A stretch of DNA of 23,802 bases. Source: Ophiothrix spiculata. Taxonomy: Eukaryota; Echinodermata; Ophiuroidea; Amphilepidida; Ophiotrichidae. The stretch lies in the NCBI GenBank assembly GCA_000969725.1, contig JXSR01S068402.1; one strand, 5' to 3'. Below, one piece after another: positions 1-11,100 of this stretch. The notes under the pieces were generated by a model, which worked only from the letters and a program-made list of their open reading frames with translations, searched no databases and had not been told where the DNA came from. Position 1 is the stretch's first letter. Each line of letters opens with the position of its first letter. A program made the translations under genes and the position numbers.

Positions 1-744
1 GAACTTTTTAGTCTCTTTGTTATCTTGTCGTAGACAGAATTGTAGGCCCCCGCTAGATTATGGCGAAGTCCTCCTCCTTTATTAAGTGATGGTTTTTCAG
101 AATTCACATAAATGGCCTCCTTGACACCGCGTTCGAACCACCTGTGTTCTCTGTCCAATACTATAACATCCTTATTTTCAAAGGTATGTTTAGTAGAATA
201 CAAATGCTGGTACACAGCAGAATCACCACAACCAGAGCTAGGCCTGCGATGTTGGTACATGCGTTTGTTTACAGTTTGTTTTGTCTCTCCGATGTAAGAT
301 TCGCTGCACCCTGTATCATTGTATTGAATGGCATAAACAATGTTGCTCTGTTTGTCCTTGGGGATCTTGTCCTTAGGATGAACTAAATATAAACTGAAAC
401 TGAAACTGAAACTGAAACTAGCTTCTGTCTCAAAGTGTTGGTTGGTTTAAATGAGACAGGAATCTGGTGTGTACTAAAGATTCTGCGTAATTTCTCGGAC
501 AGACCAGACACATACGGTATGGAAATGTTGTTTCTAAGAGCAGGTTGTTCAAGAGTGTCACTTGTACGAGGTTCCGTAACAGAAGGACGCGATTTCTCCA
601 ATGCTTTGTGAAATGTCCAATTTCTGTATCCACATACACCAAGCGCTGACTTGAGATGATCGTGTTCTGTCCGCTTATTATCGTCCGTGGAAGAAATTGT
701 GTCCGCTCTGTGGAATAGTGTTCGAATTACACCTAATTTGTGTA
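1..744 (-). pseudogene. Penelope connector and GIY-YIG endonuclease fragment
   Basis: The frame from 772 to 383 on the minus strand reads through the Penelope post-RT connector (KLGVIRTLFHRAD, then SALGVCGYRNWTF, IPYVSGLSEKLRRIF). Another frame then encodes the GIY-YIG-like module in about 1-386, with IVYAIQYNDTGCSESYIGETKQ and a basic C-terminal tail. The module normally nicks target DNA for target-primed reverse transcription. The frame change around 385, next to the CTGAAA hexamer run, indicates inactivation. Confidence 0.78.
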
Positions 745-1076
745 TCAAAGGGTGATGTGAATCGAATAACAAGTATCTGTGTGTGTGGCCTTTCTATAAA
801 CTGAAGTTTCGAGGTGTCCGTCACTTAGCACATGAACAGAACAATCCAAGAAGGCAAGTTTTCCTTCTGAAATAGGTTCCTGAGTGAATTTGATGTGTTC
901 GTTCACTTTATTTATGTGATCAAAAAATGGAACAAGTTGGTCCTTTCTTAATTTAACCCAGGTGTCATCCACATATCGAAACCAGTGGGTAGGCGGAATT
1001 CCGGTTTAAGATGTAATGGCTTCACGTTCAAAGTGTTCCATGTACAGGTTCACTACGATTGGCGAAACTGGTAGCG
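745..1076 (-). pseudogene. Penelope RT domain fragment (palm/thumb)
   Basis: Reading the minus strand from about 1076, the protein contains SPIVVNLYMEHFE, then a stop, then FRYVDDTWVKL, which holds the DD catalytic pair of the RT palm. FFDHINKVN, FLDC and SVYRKATHTD follow and match the conserved block order of Penelope-like RTs. At about 770-790 the frame changes into the FDSHHPL block. The internal stop near 1005 and this frameshift make it a pseudogene. The fingers region and everything upstream are missing, so only the C-terminal half of the RT is present. Confidence 0.85.
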
Positions 1077-1332
1077 GGGGCCTACAATTCTGTCTACGAC
1101 AAGATAACAAAGAGACTAAAAAGTTCCGTTTCCTGTGACGTCAGCACCGTGTCACAGGTCACTGCACAGAAGCCACCAGATGATCAGTAGGCTTGAGGAT
1201 GTGTCTCGGATGAGACATGAAACGTCGCTACTCAATTAAAAGTAAGTCCAGATGACCAGATTCAATTTTTTTACTTGATTTTACAATACCTGGATGAATC
1301 AAAACCTTCATAAACTCAATCTACAGGTACTT
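1077..1332 (+). mobile_element. Penelope-like element 3' terminus (pLTR-like), inverted relative to its neighbour
   Basis: Positions 1080-1126 are the exact reverse complement of 1-47, the coding end of the endonuclease (AYNSVYDKITKRLK). The plus strand then continues into a non-coding terminal segment. It ends with TACAATACCTGGATGAAT and ACCTTCATA at about 1286-1312, a typical 3' end for this element class. It contains a hammerhead-like hairpin at 1192-1226. Head-to-head fragments of this kind are common for Penelope-like elements, which often carry an inverted terminal-repeat copy at the 5' end. Confidence 0.75.
1192..1226 (+). ncRNA. Degenerate hammerhead-ribozyme-like fold in Penelope terminus
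   Basis: A six-base-pair hairpin TGTCTC-GGAT-GAGACA is followed by TGAAACGTC. This is the stem II plus GAAAC layout of Penelope-type hammerheads. The 5' core reads CTTGAGGA instead of CTGATGA, so the catalytic core looks damaged. Penelope-like elements are known to carry hammerhead motifs in their terminal repeats. Cleavage activity is not expected from this copy. Confidence 0.4.
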
Positions 1333-1772
1333 ATTTCTTTCCCAATTTACTTGCCCTTAATCATGTTAATATTTATACCTTTACCTTTGTGTAGTTATCA
1401 ATTATACTCAAATAATAATTTTATGTTAAACTTGTTTTTTTTTCTCATTATGAGTGTTTGATATTTATTTATTTTGAATGATATCAAAAGATCGCTTAAA
1501 TGAGTATTTTATAAATCATCATTTTTGAGTCAGAATATCGGGGTCGGAATGAGTGTGAAGTTCGAGTTACCCTAAAACCGTGAAATCGAAAGATATGCAA
1601 AGGAAGCTTTAATACAAATTAAATGTCCGTTAATTAAAATTGCGAGCCAAGCGAGCAGAATTATGCATTTCAGCTTAGTTCAGTTTTAAATTTTATTGAA
1701 AAATGCTACCATGTTATAAAAAATAACATACATTTGTACGAGGAATTTGAATTTTTCATCGACCTTCATACT
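1333..1772. other. Non-coding stretch, nothing recognised
   Basis: AT-rich sequence between Penelope fragments. It has no sustained reading frame, and I found no convincing exon or terminal repeats. It probably belongs to an intron upstream of the first visible exon. Confidence 0.5.
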
Positions 1773-1960
1773 CATTTTTTTGATGACTCCAGTATCGCTC
1801 CTCATCCAAGGAGCATCATCAAGCCGTCAGAAGATCAGAAGGCCTGATGATGCTCCTTGGATGAGGAGCAATACTCATCAAAAAATAAGTCCAGTTGATC
1901 AAATTTTGTTTCTCGCTATTTAAAGTAACCTGGATAATTGACAACATTCATAGATGTCAG
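1773..1960. mobile_element. Palindromic pair of Penelope terminal fragments
   Basis: Positions about 1773-1825 and 1840-1895 are reverse complements around GCTCCTCATCCAAGGAGC, giving a hairpin with roughly 50-base arms. The right half continues as AAGTCCAGTTGATCAAATTT and then TAACCTGGATAATTGACAAC and ATTCATAG. This aligns by eye with the Penelope terminus at about 1243-1312 (AAGTCCAGATGACCAGATT, CCTGGATGAATCAAAACC, TTCATA). I therefore read it as two short 3'-end fragments in opposite orientation. Confidence 0.6.
1844..1874 (+). ncRNA. Hammerhead-like core with intact CTGATGA
   Basis: The plus strand carries CTGATGA (1844-1850) followed by stem GCTCCT/AGGAGC with a six-base loop, then AATAC where the ribozyme needs GAAAC. 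The inverted partner on the minus strand (about 1823 down to 1791) reads TTGATGA, the same stem, then GATAC. The architecture matches a Penelope hammerhead, but the 3' core base changes suggest loss of activity. Confidence 0.42.
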
Positions 1961-2083
1961 CATGTAACATGTTTTCCTAATCACTAAAATCAGCAAATTG
2001 TGCAAAAAGTTTCGAAATTCAACAAGGTATTCGAAACCTTCCAATTATTCATTTGAACCTTTTTTGTGTGTTACTGTTTGCAG

Positions 2084-2102
2084 GTTAATGCTGATGAAAA
2101 TG
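2084..2102 (+). CDS. 19-nt microexon of the large acidic/TRADD-N-like gene
   Basis: A strong acceptor (CCTTTTTTGTGTG then TTTGCAG) ends at 2083 and a consensus donor GTAAGT begins at 2103. The exon encodes VNADEN plus one base. That base joins the AT at the start of the 3300 exon to give a GAT codon, so the acidic reading frame continues (VNADEN-D-DPRPSNE). The exon begins in phase 0, so at least one further upstream exon is needed. None is convincing within the window. The other frame of this exon runs into a TAA near 3423-3425 in the next exon. Confidence 0.6.
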
Positions 2103-5100
2103 GTAAGTAGAGTTACCAAAAATATTGCCTATTATTAGAGGGTGAATATATTAGGTATATAGAATATGTTATATGAGATTTTTAAAGTCAGGGCACATCA
2201 TTTTCATTATAAGTTTTGGGTCTTTCCATTCACAATAAGAGGTAATGGGTTTGCATTCATACAACAAATATATTAACTGACAGGGCAAAGATATAGGCCA
2301 TAAATAGTAAAACATTATGATATTCGTAATTCAACTGGACACAAAAGCTTCCAATGCATTTGTTATCAACTGATTACTACTACAAGCACATTTTCGTTTT
2401 GTTACTTTGCTGATTATAAATTACATCATTTTTATAAAATTATATGAACTTAAATAACCATCGTTTATCTTATGGTACAGTTACATTTTTGCAAGGATGA
2501 AATAACTAAAGAAAATGTTAAGCACACTTTACACATGAAACTTTCGTTTTGCCTATTAAATCATGTTATTATCCACATAATTATCAATCCTCTTCATTAT
2601 CCTCTGAACCACATAATCACTACATAAAGTCCTCTCATGCTCATGTACAAAACACTTTTCAGATCAACTACAATGCATGCAGGGATAGCACTTAAACGAT
2701 CTTGGTGTATATTAAAAAAAAACCATTTTCAATATATGTGTACCGCCGCGGCAAAAGGGTCCAGTTGTCGGCTCGTACATGTTGCTCCTTGTAGCATATC
2801 TAATGTATGGTATTTGTATACATCTGAAATACTACAATGAGCAACATGTAGGAGTCGACAACTGGACCCTTTTGCCGCGGCGGTACACATATATGCTATG
2901 GTACAACACATGTCATAGACCTCGTAAATTATTTGCAAAATTGTCAGAAGCCAAATTACCTACTGGTAATTTTGTTGAATGAAATCAGATGAATCAGGTC
3001 AGATCAAGCCCATGAAAGTTATAGGCCTATAGATAAATTTCCTACATCCAAAATCAGAAAAAACACTCTAAAGAATTTTAAGTATGGCTGGATATAAGAA
3101 AATGTTTATCCGAATTTTTCATATATCCATTTTGTTAGCAAACAAAAAATTCAACAAAACAAAAGAAATACTAAAAAAAAACCCATAAAACGTAAAATTT
3201 TAATATTCTATAGTCAAATGTAGACCACTCTGTTTGCAAAATGTTACAGATTCACATCTCATCCAAATTTCGCATGTTTTCCATTTGCTTTAATTACAGA
3301 TGATCCAAGACCATCCAACGAAACTCCTGGTCATCAAGATGAAGATGGCCCAAATTCTGGAAAGAATAACAAGCCTAATAAAAACAGACCAACATGCAGC
3401 AAGCATCGTGAAGCAGATGAAGCCAATCTAAAAGACATTCCACAGACCAGCTATCAAGAAAGAGTAACTCCTAACGAAGAGAGCGGTGAAGATGGATCAG
3501 ACTCCATTCATATAGGGAACTTCCAGTCGCTTGATTCAGAAAATGTAGAAGAACCGGCAGATAATCATGAACGATGCCGAGACGAGACGAGGCAAGATGC
3601 CAATGAATCTAGTGACGACATTTTAAGTGGCGAAGATTTAGACGACGAAAGTGACTGCGATTCCCAGCTCAGTAGATTAAAGAAACGAAATCCTTATATA
3701 AAGAAAGCAACAGGCAAATATCTCAGTAAATCGGAAAAGATTACTCGACAGATCAATTCAAAAGAAAATGCATCACCAGAAGATGAGAGCGATGACGAGG
3801 AATCACGAGGTGAACCAGATTGTGACTATCAAGTAGACAACACCCCGTCACTTGATGTGTACGATTCATACGAATTCGCTGCCAACAGTCATGAAATGCA
3901 AGACGATGGCTCGGAGTCAGATGACACAAACGATGGTTCCTCTGGTGAAAGCGATAATTCTTTTATTGAAAAGGATGATTCCTTTAGTGAAAGCGATTCT
4001 GAGTACATTCCTAAAGAAGCACAGGGAATAAACGAAGGCTGGATATTTTTTTCTGATGATGATGAGGATGATACCATATTGAAAGACAAAGAGAACAACG
4101 GAGATTCAAATGATGACAATGAAGAAAATTCAAACAAGGTTAACATCAAAGCCACCAGTGATCAAGCTGTCGAGGTACAAGGAGATGATGAGATTCATAT
4201 TCAAGGGCTAGTACCGACTGAAGGTAGGGTAATATTTAAATGAATTCCAGAATTCCTGGACGTTGCAACATTTCATGTGCAATGTTTGTTTAGATATGGG
4301 AAGTTTAAGTGTCTTCATCCATACGATAACCAACAGATGTCAATGCTTTATTAAAAATCTAGAAATGTCTAATTATTGACCGCTCCCTCTTTAAAAAGAA
4401 AACATCAACCTTCGACTGCAAGTATGACCAGGAAATTGGTTTAAAATGGGTTCAACTGGTCAATGTCAAAGTCAAATTGAATGCCTTTATCCAACGTCAA
4501 TAAAAACGTTTTATATTACCATGGTTATAAAACTGTACATTCCTTTAAGGTGAGAACCCCGGTGCAGATGGAGATTCTGGAGAATCCGTTAACGGAGCTC
4601 AGGTTCTATGTCAACTTCCACCTATGGATGTGAGAGGGAACGACAACAAGATCATCGTTCAAGGTCCTGAAAGTACTGTTAGTAAGTATCTTATTCACCA
4701 TCACCGTGGAAAGGAAAGAGTTAACGCGTCATTCTTTCTTGGAGTGAATTTTGTTTCACTCGCAATCTTTTCGTGTGAAATCTCGTTCATTTTCTCTCAA
4801 AAGGAGTGAAAAGGTAAGAGTCGATTTTTGGTCGAAAGATTGATCACTCATAGCAATATTTTCAGAATAAACAGATACAAATTTCAATAAAAAAATAAAC
4901 TCTAAAAAGAGTGCTATGAGTGACCAATCTTGAAAGATTGGAAATTAAACTCCTACAAAGAGTGAAGCATAAATCTAAAATTAGAGTGATCCTGCACTAT
5001 TTTGAGTGAAAATGAACGTGTTCACACGAAAAGAGTGGGATTTGAATCTTTTCGAGTGAAATAAAATTCACTCCAGGTACAAAAGTGACGCGTTTACTTT

Positions 5101-8100
5101 CTCGTTTTAGAGTAAATTCTACATGTATGAATTGAGAAGTCTCTAAAACATAGAAAAAATTGTAAATGACATGTCCCGCAATTCTAAACCCGTACACACA
5201 ATTTTGAACGCTTAATTAATATGCAGAAAAGCAGGGTCTCCTTATTCATGTTATTACGTGACGTCAAACAGTTCAGCTGCAATTGTTATCAGTAGCAACT
5301 GTAAAGGCGGTTTCAGAGTAGCTGTCGTTGCGGCAGACGACCAAGAATTTACAATATTGAGTTGTTGTAATGTAGCACGACACATTTGCGTGTTTGTCGC
5401 AATGGTCTGTCGCAAGAAAAGTTGAATTCATTCCAACTCAAAAAACTTCGTGTCGTTGCGACCATCACGACAGGGTAATCGATTTATCGGCTTGTCGTGT
5501 TTGCCACACGTTTTTCTGATACCACATGGGGTAAGTTGGCCCTATGGCGAATTTGCCCAAGATGGTACACTCTTAGAAAGGAAGGATCAAATATGAGACA
5601 AAAAGGATCAATTTTGATCCTTTTTAGGTATCAAATATGAGCTTAGCCTTTAAGGATCAAAATGATCCAAAAATAAGGATCACAATTCTTGATCCGAAAA
5701 ATGGATCAAATATTTTTTATAAAAAAGATCTGCCTAAAAACATCACACTGAAGTGACCATAGCAGGGTTTGAACCCACGCCGCACGCACACCATGTAATT
5801 ACGAGACCAGCACTCTAACCACTCGGCCACCGTGGACAGGCAGCTGTCAAGTGTGGTGAAATCATCGTATTTATACTATTGTATACATTCCCGGCTATGT
5901 AGTGGATATGGATGTACTCAAATTTGAAACAAAAGATCACGTTAGATCCAAACGCGGTATCAAATATATCAAAATATATCCTTTCCGTATCAAAGTAATC
6001 CAGAAATACGGATCAAAACTTTGATATTGTAATCAAAAAGAATAAAAATCAAATGATCCTAAAACCGGATCAAAAATGATCCTGGTGAATTTGATCCATT
6101 TGTATATTTTGATCCGAAAAAGGATCAAAATGATCCACGTTGGATCAAAAGTGATCCTTAAAGGATCAAAAGTGATCCTTAAAGGATCAAAATAAAATGA
6201 TCCGGAAAACTACTCGTATAGTTGATCCCGGCCTTCTAAGAGTGTATGATAACCTACTCAGACTCTATAGGACAATAACATTTATGACGTTTTTAACACG
6301 ATTTTAATTCTAAGCAAGTAAATAGATGCGTATAACAAAACGCAAGGAGTCTTAAATGAAACTGGTAGGCCTATATTGCATATATTGCATGCAGATAACA
6401 CTGTAGGTCACAACGTATCTTTTTAAAAGATCGATATTGTATTAATTTATTATGGCATTTCACCTTAAACGGACATTTTTGTATGCAGAACATTCCCATG
6501 CTTCACTTAAAAAAACATAATGTATGAAATGTGTCACGGTAAAATGAGTACGACTCTTTTTTTGTAAATGGGGCCAACTCACCCCACTGGGTGGGCCAAC
6601 TCGCCCCGCGGGGTAAGTTGGCCCTATTGACAACATTTTTTTAATTTTCTCTATTATTTAAATACGATAAGCCGCAGAGTCTTAGTATTTACGCAACACA
6701 TAGTTCGGGTATATATCTATCTTGTGTAAACAGGAAAATCTTCTAGACCTTAACCTCTCCCATACAGGGGCGTTCAAACAAAAGGGTGGCCAACTCACCC
6801 CACCCTCCCCTATACATGTACAGACATTGCATAAGAAATAAGATTTCAAATATTTACGGATCCTGTTAACTTTTCCCATTTTATTCTTGTTATTCAGATC
6901 TACAACTTGTGATAAACTGTAAGAAAGATAAGGAAGTTTTCCGCCTTCTGAAAAACTTGCATCACCAAGAAGGCGATGTAATAGCTGCAGGAAATCTTCA
7001 ACGAGAGAATGAACATCTTCGACATGAAAATCGTCAACTGAGGCAGGATAACCAAGAACTTAAGAAGGACAACCAACTACTTAAGCAGTTACTTACCACT
7101 ATATCGGGACACGGTGGTCAACTACAAAGCATTGAACAAGGATCCATTGTTCTAAATGTGTCTTTTCGGAATGCATCAAGTCTCGAAAGATTTTGGGAAA
7201 GTTATCATAATGGCAATCTTCAATCGGATCTTTCGAAAATCTTTACCTCGAAAGAGATAGAGAAACATTTAGGATGCAGAATTGGTGGTATTAGTCTGGA
7301 CTGCAGGGATCAAGACTACAACCGGGTCTTGAAAGCGATAAGTAATCATTTTGTTGTTTTTCGTTTAAACTACATTTGCAAAAATCAGTCATTTTGCATA
7401 CATTTGACCAGAGTCACCAGTTTTATATAATAATAATATTGTTTTTCTTCTGAGATGAAATCCCACCGCTGCCACCAATGTGGCGTTTTTATTTTTTCCA
7501 TATATCTCCCCCATGTCGATCGAATCCTCCGATGATGTTCGAAATCTTTCCGACGTGGTTCGATGGTAGCGAGCGTCAAGGTCTTTAACATATATGATGG
7601 TGGCATGGGCGTGTAGCCACTCTACACTTTCTCAGAGTTCACACAAAAAAATCACAACTGGCAAATCCTGTTTATCAGAATATCAGTTCTCTAATATTTT
7701 AATGACTCTATGCGGGGTTGATCCGGTTGCATCGGTTTCAGAAGTAAAATGGAGCGGAGCTTAGTTGGCTGGATCGAGCTCCAATTAATTGGAGGAGACT
7801 CGAGCTAAATGGAGCTCCAATTGAATGGAGGAACTCCAATTAACCTAACCAAATTTCCTATTACAGAGATTACCCCTGTACTAATCTAAGCAAACTGGCT
7901 TACAGAATGACTGGTCCTAACTGCCAGACTAGGCAGGCTCCAGGAGGAACCTGTCAGCAAACTGGTCTTCTTCTACCACTGAGTGCTTGCTAGCATGCTT
8001 ATTTATAGCGAAAGTCACATGTCACATGACCAGGTTACGTCACTTGATCAAAGTTACAACTTATAGCGCCATCATCCTTGAATGGTAAAGTTACTACGGA

Positions 8101-11100
8101 ACACCATGAGCGCCATACTAGTCACCACGTATTTCCGCTACAGTATTATTTATTATCATCAAAAAAAGTGCTTAATTTTATTCTTATTGTCCTGATTTTT
8201 CTTTTTGTATTAACGCAGGTGAGACAGAGAAAGACAACAATGAAACAGCAAAGGTAATTTTACACACCTTGTTTTGTTCAACCCGAACACCATTTTTGGA
8301 GGTTTTGGGGGACAAATTAGTACAGGGTCTATGGGAAATGTGGCAAAAGTGAAATTATTTAGTGTTGATTCAAAAAATCTGCTAGTAATTTTGTTAATTT
8401 TTTTATAAAAGTTGCGCACAAGTATGTTCTTTCAAATAAAAAAATAAAAATTGGGGGTCACGGACCTAATTTTCCAGAAAAATACTAAAGTATGGCCATT
8501 TTTAGCTTCAAAACACTACTCAGAGAATATGCGCATGCGTATTGCGGGACTTACCAACTCGGAAACTGGCGCGTACTGGTACGCGTGAACGGCATCTCAT
8601 AAATGATTCGATGTCGATGTATTGGGGATGATATGGTGTAAAGTGAGGGCATATCGGCTGAGATGAAGATTATTAATTATCACCCCAGATTTCAGGAAGC
8701 GGCATTTTTTCAAAAATGTGATTTTGAGACGAAGATTCTCATTGGATCAAAGACCAGAAATGACGTCACTCACCTATACCTATGTTTTGAATTTGGTTTA
8801 GATCTACAAGAAATTATGAAGTGGTTACAAAAGAACAAGCTATTTATTAATACTGAGAAGACGAAAGTTATATATGTTACTTCAGACTTGGTGCAGGATC
8901 TAGATTACGTAATGTTAATGAAAATAATGTTTGTGTTATTGTTAATGACCATGAACTAAAGAGAGTGAATAAGGCAAAATGTTTAGGGGTGCAAATTGAT
9001 AATGAATTAAATTGGCATAGCCACGTTAGCAGTATAATACAGAAGGTATTTTTAAAACTTGCTCTTATCAGACGTTTAAAACCATATCTTGATATCTCTA
9101 CTTTGAATTTGTTATGTAAATCTATGGTGCTTCCTGTTTTTGACTATTGCAATATTGTTTGGTATGGCCGTTTACCTGATGATATAAAAAGGCTTGATGT
9201 TCTTCACAAAAGATGCGCACGAGTTATTTTAGGTGTTAATTATTACACCTCGTCTGATTTCATGTTCAATTATGCTCGGCTGGGAACGATTAAATACGCG
9301 CAATAATTACTTTAAATCGTTAATGATGTACAAATCTCTAAACGGCCAATCACCGCATTATCTTACCAAACAATTTAATTATGTTTCAACAACTCATAAT
9401 ATCAATACCAGACAAGCAACTGCCACCTTCATCATGGATATAATCTCGAATGTTTTAAATCAAGTTTTATGTACAGTGGTGTAAAATTATGGAACGAAAT
9501 AGCACCGGATATTTGCAACTCTGTCAATGTTAAACTTTTTAAACAAAACTATAAAAGTGTATATTTCAATCATTTAAAAAAAATAATATATTGTAAATAC
9601 ATAGACTTTATCTTTTATCATGATTTAATTTTATTACTCTTTATATTAATTATAATGTTACTTATTATGTTTGTGTTTTAAATAGAAATATTTACTGTAA
9701 ATATATACTTACTTTTACTACGTTTTACTTCTTGTCGCAATTTAAATTTTCTGGCAAATTCTTCATTTTGTTAATGTATATGCTATTTTATTATGTCTAT
9801 GTTTTAATGCTACTATTTTTAGATATAAAGTGATTTGTATATATATATATAAGTTTTTAATGTGTATGTGCAGGGCCCCGTGTTAGACCAGCTGCGGCTG
9901 AATCGGGCAACCCTGGGTAAATATGTTGCAAATAAAAATAAAAAATAAAAATAAATGTAATCGATCAAATTAAATTATATATAGACCTGGTGCCGTATTC
10001 CCTTGCACTTAAGTGCAACTTTTACACTTAAGTATAAGTGTAACACTTAAACTTAAGTGTTACACTTAAAAGTCATTTCCTTAACTTTGAAGCTCAATTT
10101 CCGCTTTATTACAGTGTGTTATTTTCGTTCTTTTTAAATCTAATTTTAGGTGCAAAAAAGCTAACAATAATTTGTAAAAATTATTTCCATGTATTAAATT
10201 GACTCTCTTAAGTCACACTTGAAGTGTTTTCTTCGATAAAAAAGCAAATAATGTAAACTATATGCTATAGAATACCCTTAAGTCACATGGGTATTCTATG
10301 CTATAGAATACCCATGTGACTTTAAGGGCAGCTCTTAAAGGGTGCTCCAATGTCCCTTAAAAAGTTGCCCATACAATTATAAGAGTTATGGGTTTGTCTG
10401 AAAATTCAGCAGATTTTAAGGGAAACGCTTAAAAAGGTTGCACTTAGGTGTGCTCTATGAATACGGCCCCTAGTTGGCTGCTAACCTGTTGTATATCTGT
10501 CAAAATTTGACAAGTAAAGAATTAACAGCCAACTAGAGTTATCGGTGTTTCATGAATATGGGCCCAGACGAATAATTTTGTGCCTCAAAAATTCCCAAGA
10601 TCAATAATATAACTTTGCTACGAGTACTCGAAGCAAAGTTATTTCCAGTGGTGGTAGGACGATCCCTTTAATTGCCTGTTTACCGGACTGTTTACTCAGA
10701 TGTGATGCGTAGTCATCCGTGGTATCGCCCGTATTATTTCAATGCGTAAATGAAAAGAAAAGAAGTTCTTTACAATAATCACAATATCTTTTTAGTTTTC
10801 TGAGGTTGAAGTCCCAACCTCAACGGTTTTGAAATCTGCACATGTTTATACACTAAGTAAGGGCATAAAATGAAATTTTTGAGCGTTAGTTAAAATTCAA
10901 GTTTTTTGAATGGGAGTTTCAAAATCTGCTGACGTCATGTCCTACCCCCCCTGGTTATTTCAATGCGAAGCAAAACTTGAAATTCCTCGAATAAACTTGA
11001 ATGCACAGGCGCTGCTGACGATTTAAACTGATAAAACCCGGAAGTATTTAGGCAATTCCACCCAAACCAAAAAGTAGTGTATATATAGTTTAACAATTTT

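Larger units (their letters stand above)
1..1076 (-). mobile_element. Penelope-like retroelement, 5'-truncated, runs off the left edge
   Basis: Minus-strand translations show a Penelope-type reverse transcriptase followed by a linker and a GIY-YIG endonuclease-like end. The RT part (about 745-1076) contains a YVDDTW-type catalytic motif, then FFDHINKVN, IKFTQE, FLDC and TSVYRKATHTD, a Penelope-family hallmark series. The next frame continues with FDSHHPLIHKLGVIRTLFHRAD. Near the left end the minus strand reads GCSESYIGETKQ, the GIY-YIG core, and ends in AYNSVYDKITKRLK. Frameshifts between the blocks and a stop upstream of the YVDD motif show it is dead. A CTGAAA hexamer run lies at about 391-418. 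The 3' terminus lies left of the window. It abuts at about 1077 an oppositely oriented copy of the same element's 3' end. Confidence 0.88.
5528..6585. mobile_element. GGGGTAAGTTGGCCC-ended element carrying a nested MITE
   Basis: GGGGTAAGTTGGCCC at 5528-5542 is matched by GGGCCAACTCACCCC at 6571-6585, its reverse complement with one change. Removing the nested element 5568-6244 leaves a unit of about 380 bp. A second pair with the same ends lies directly downstream (6610-6801), supporting a family of short DNA elements. Confidence 0.6.

Noticed and set aside
112-386. Two short open frames on the plus strand at the left edge
   Set aside because: They are antisense shadows of the Penelope endonuclease region, and the minus-strand reading has clear family motifs.
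1192-1226. Active hammerhead ribozyme
   Set aside because: The CTGATGA core is altered to CTTGAGGA, so only the fold remnant is claimed.
1-2083. First exon and start codon of the main gene
   Set aside because: I looked for an exon ending in phase 0 with a good donor upstream of 2084 and found none that was convincing. The start is probably left of the window.
3889-4155. 88-codon Ser-rich open frame on the minus strand
   Set aside because: Mirror frame of the acidic exon, where GAA/GAT/TCA codons read as Ser/Phe/Leu on the other strand. No independent support.
4624-4809. Plus-strand frame starting MDVRGNDN
   Set aside because: Only its first part is coding (exon 4550-4681). It reads past a consensus GTAAGT donor into the inverted-repeat element.
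5754-5837. Functional tRNA gene
   Set aside because: The anticodon stem and acceptor stem do not pair properly and the sequence sits inside a transposon, so it is a derived sequence.
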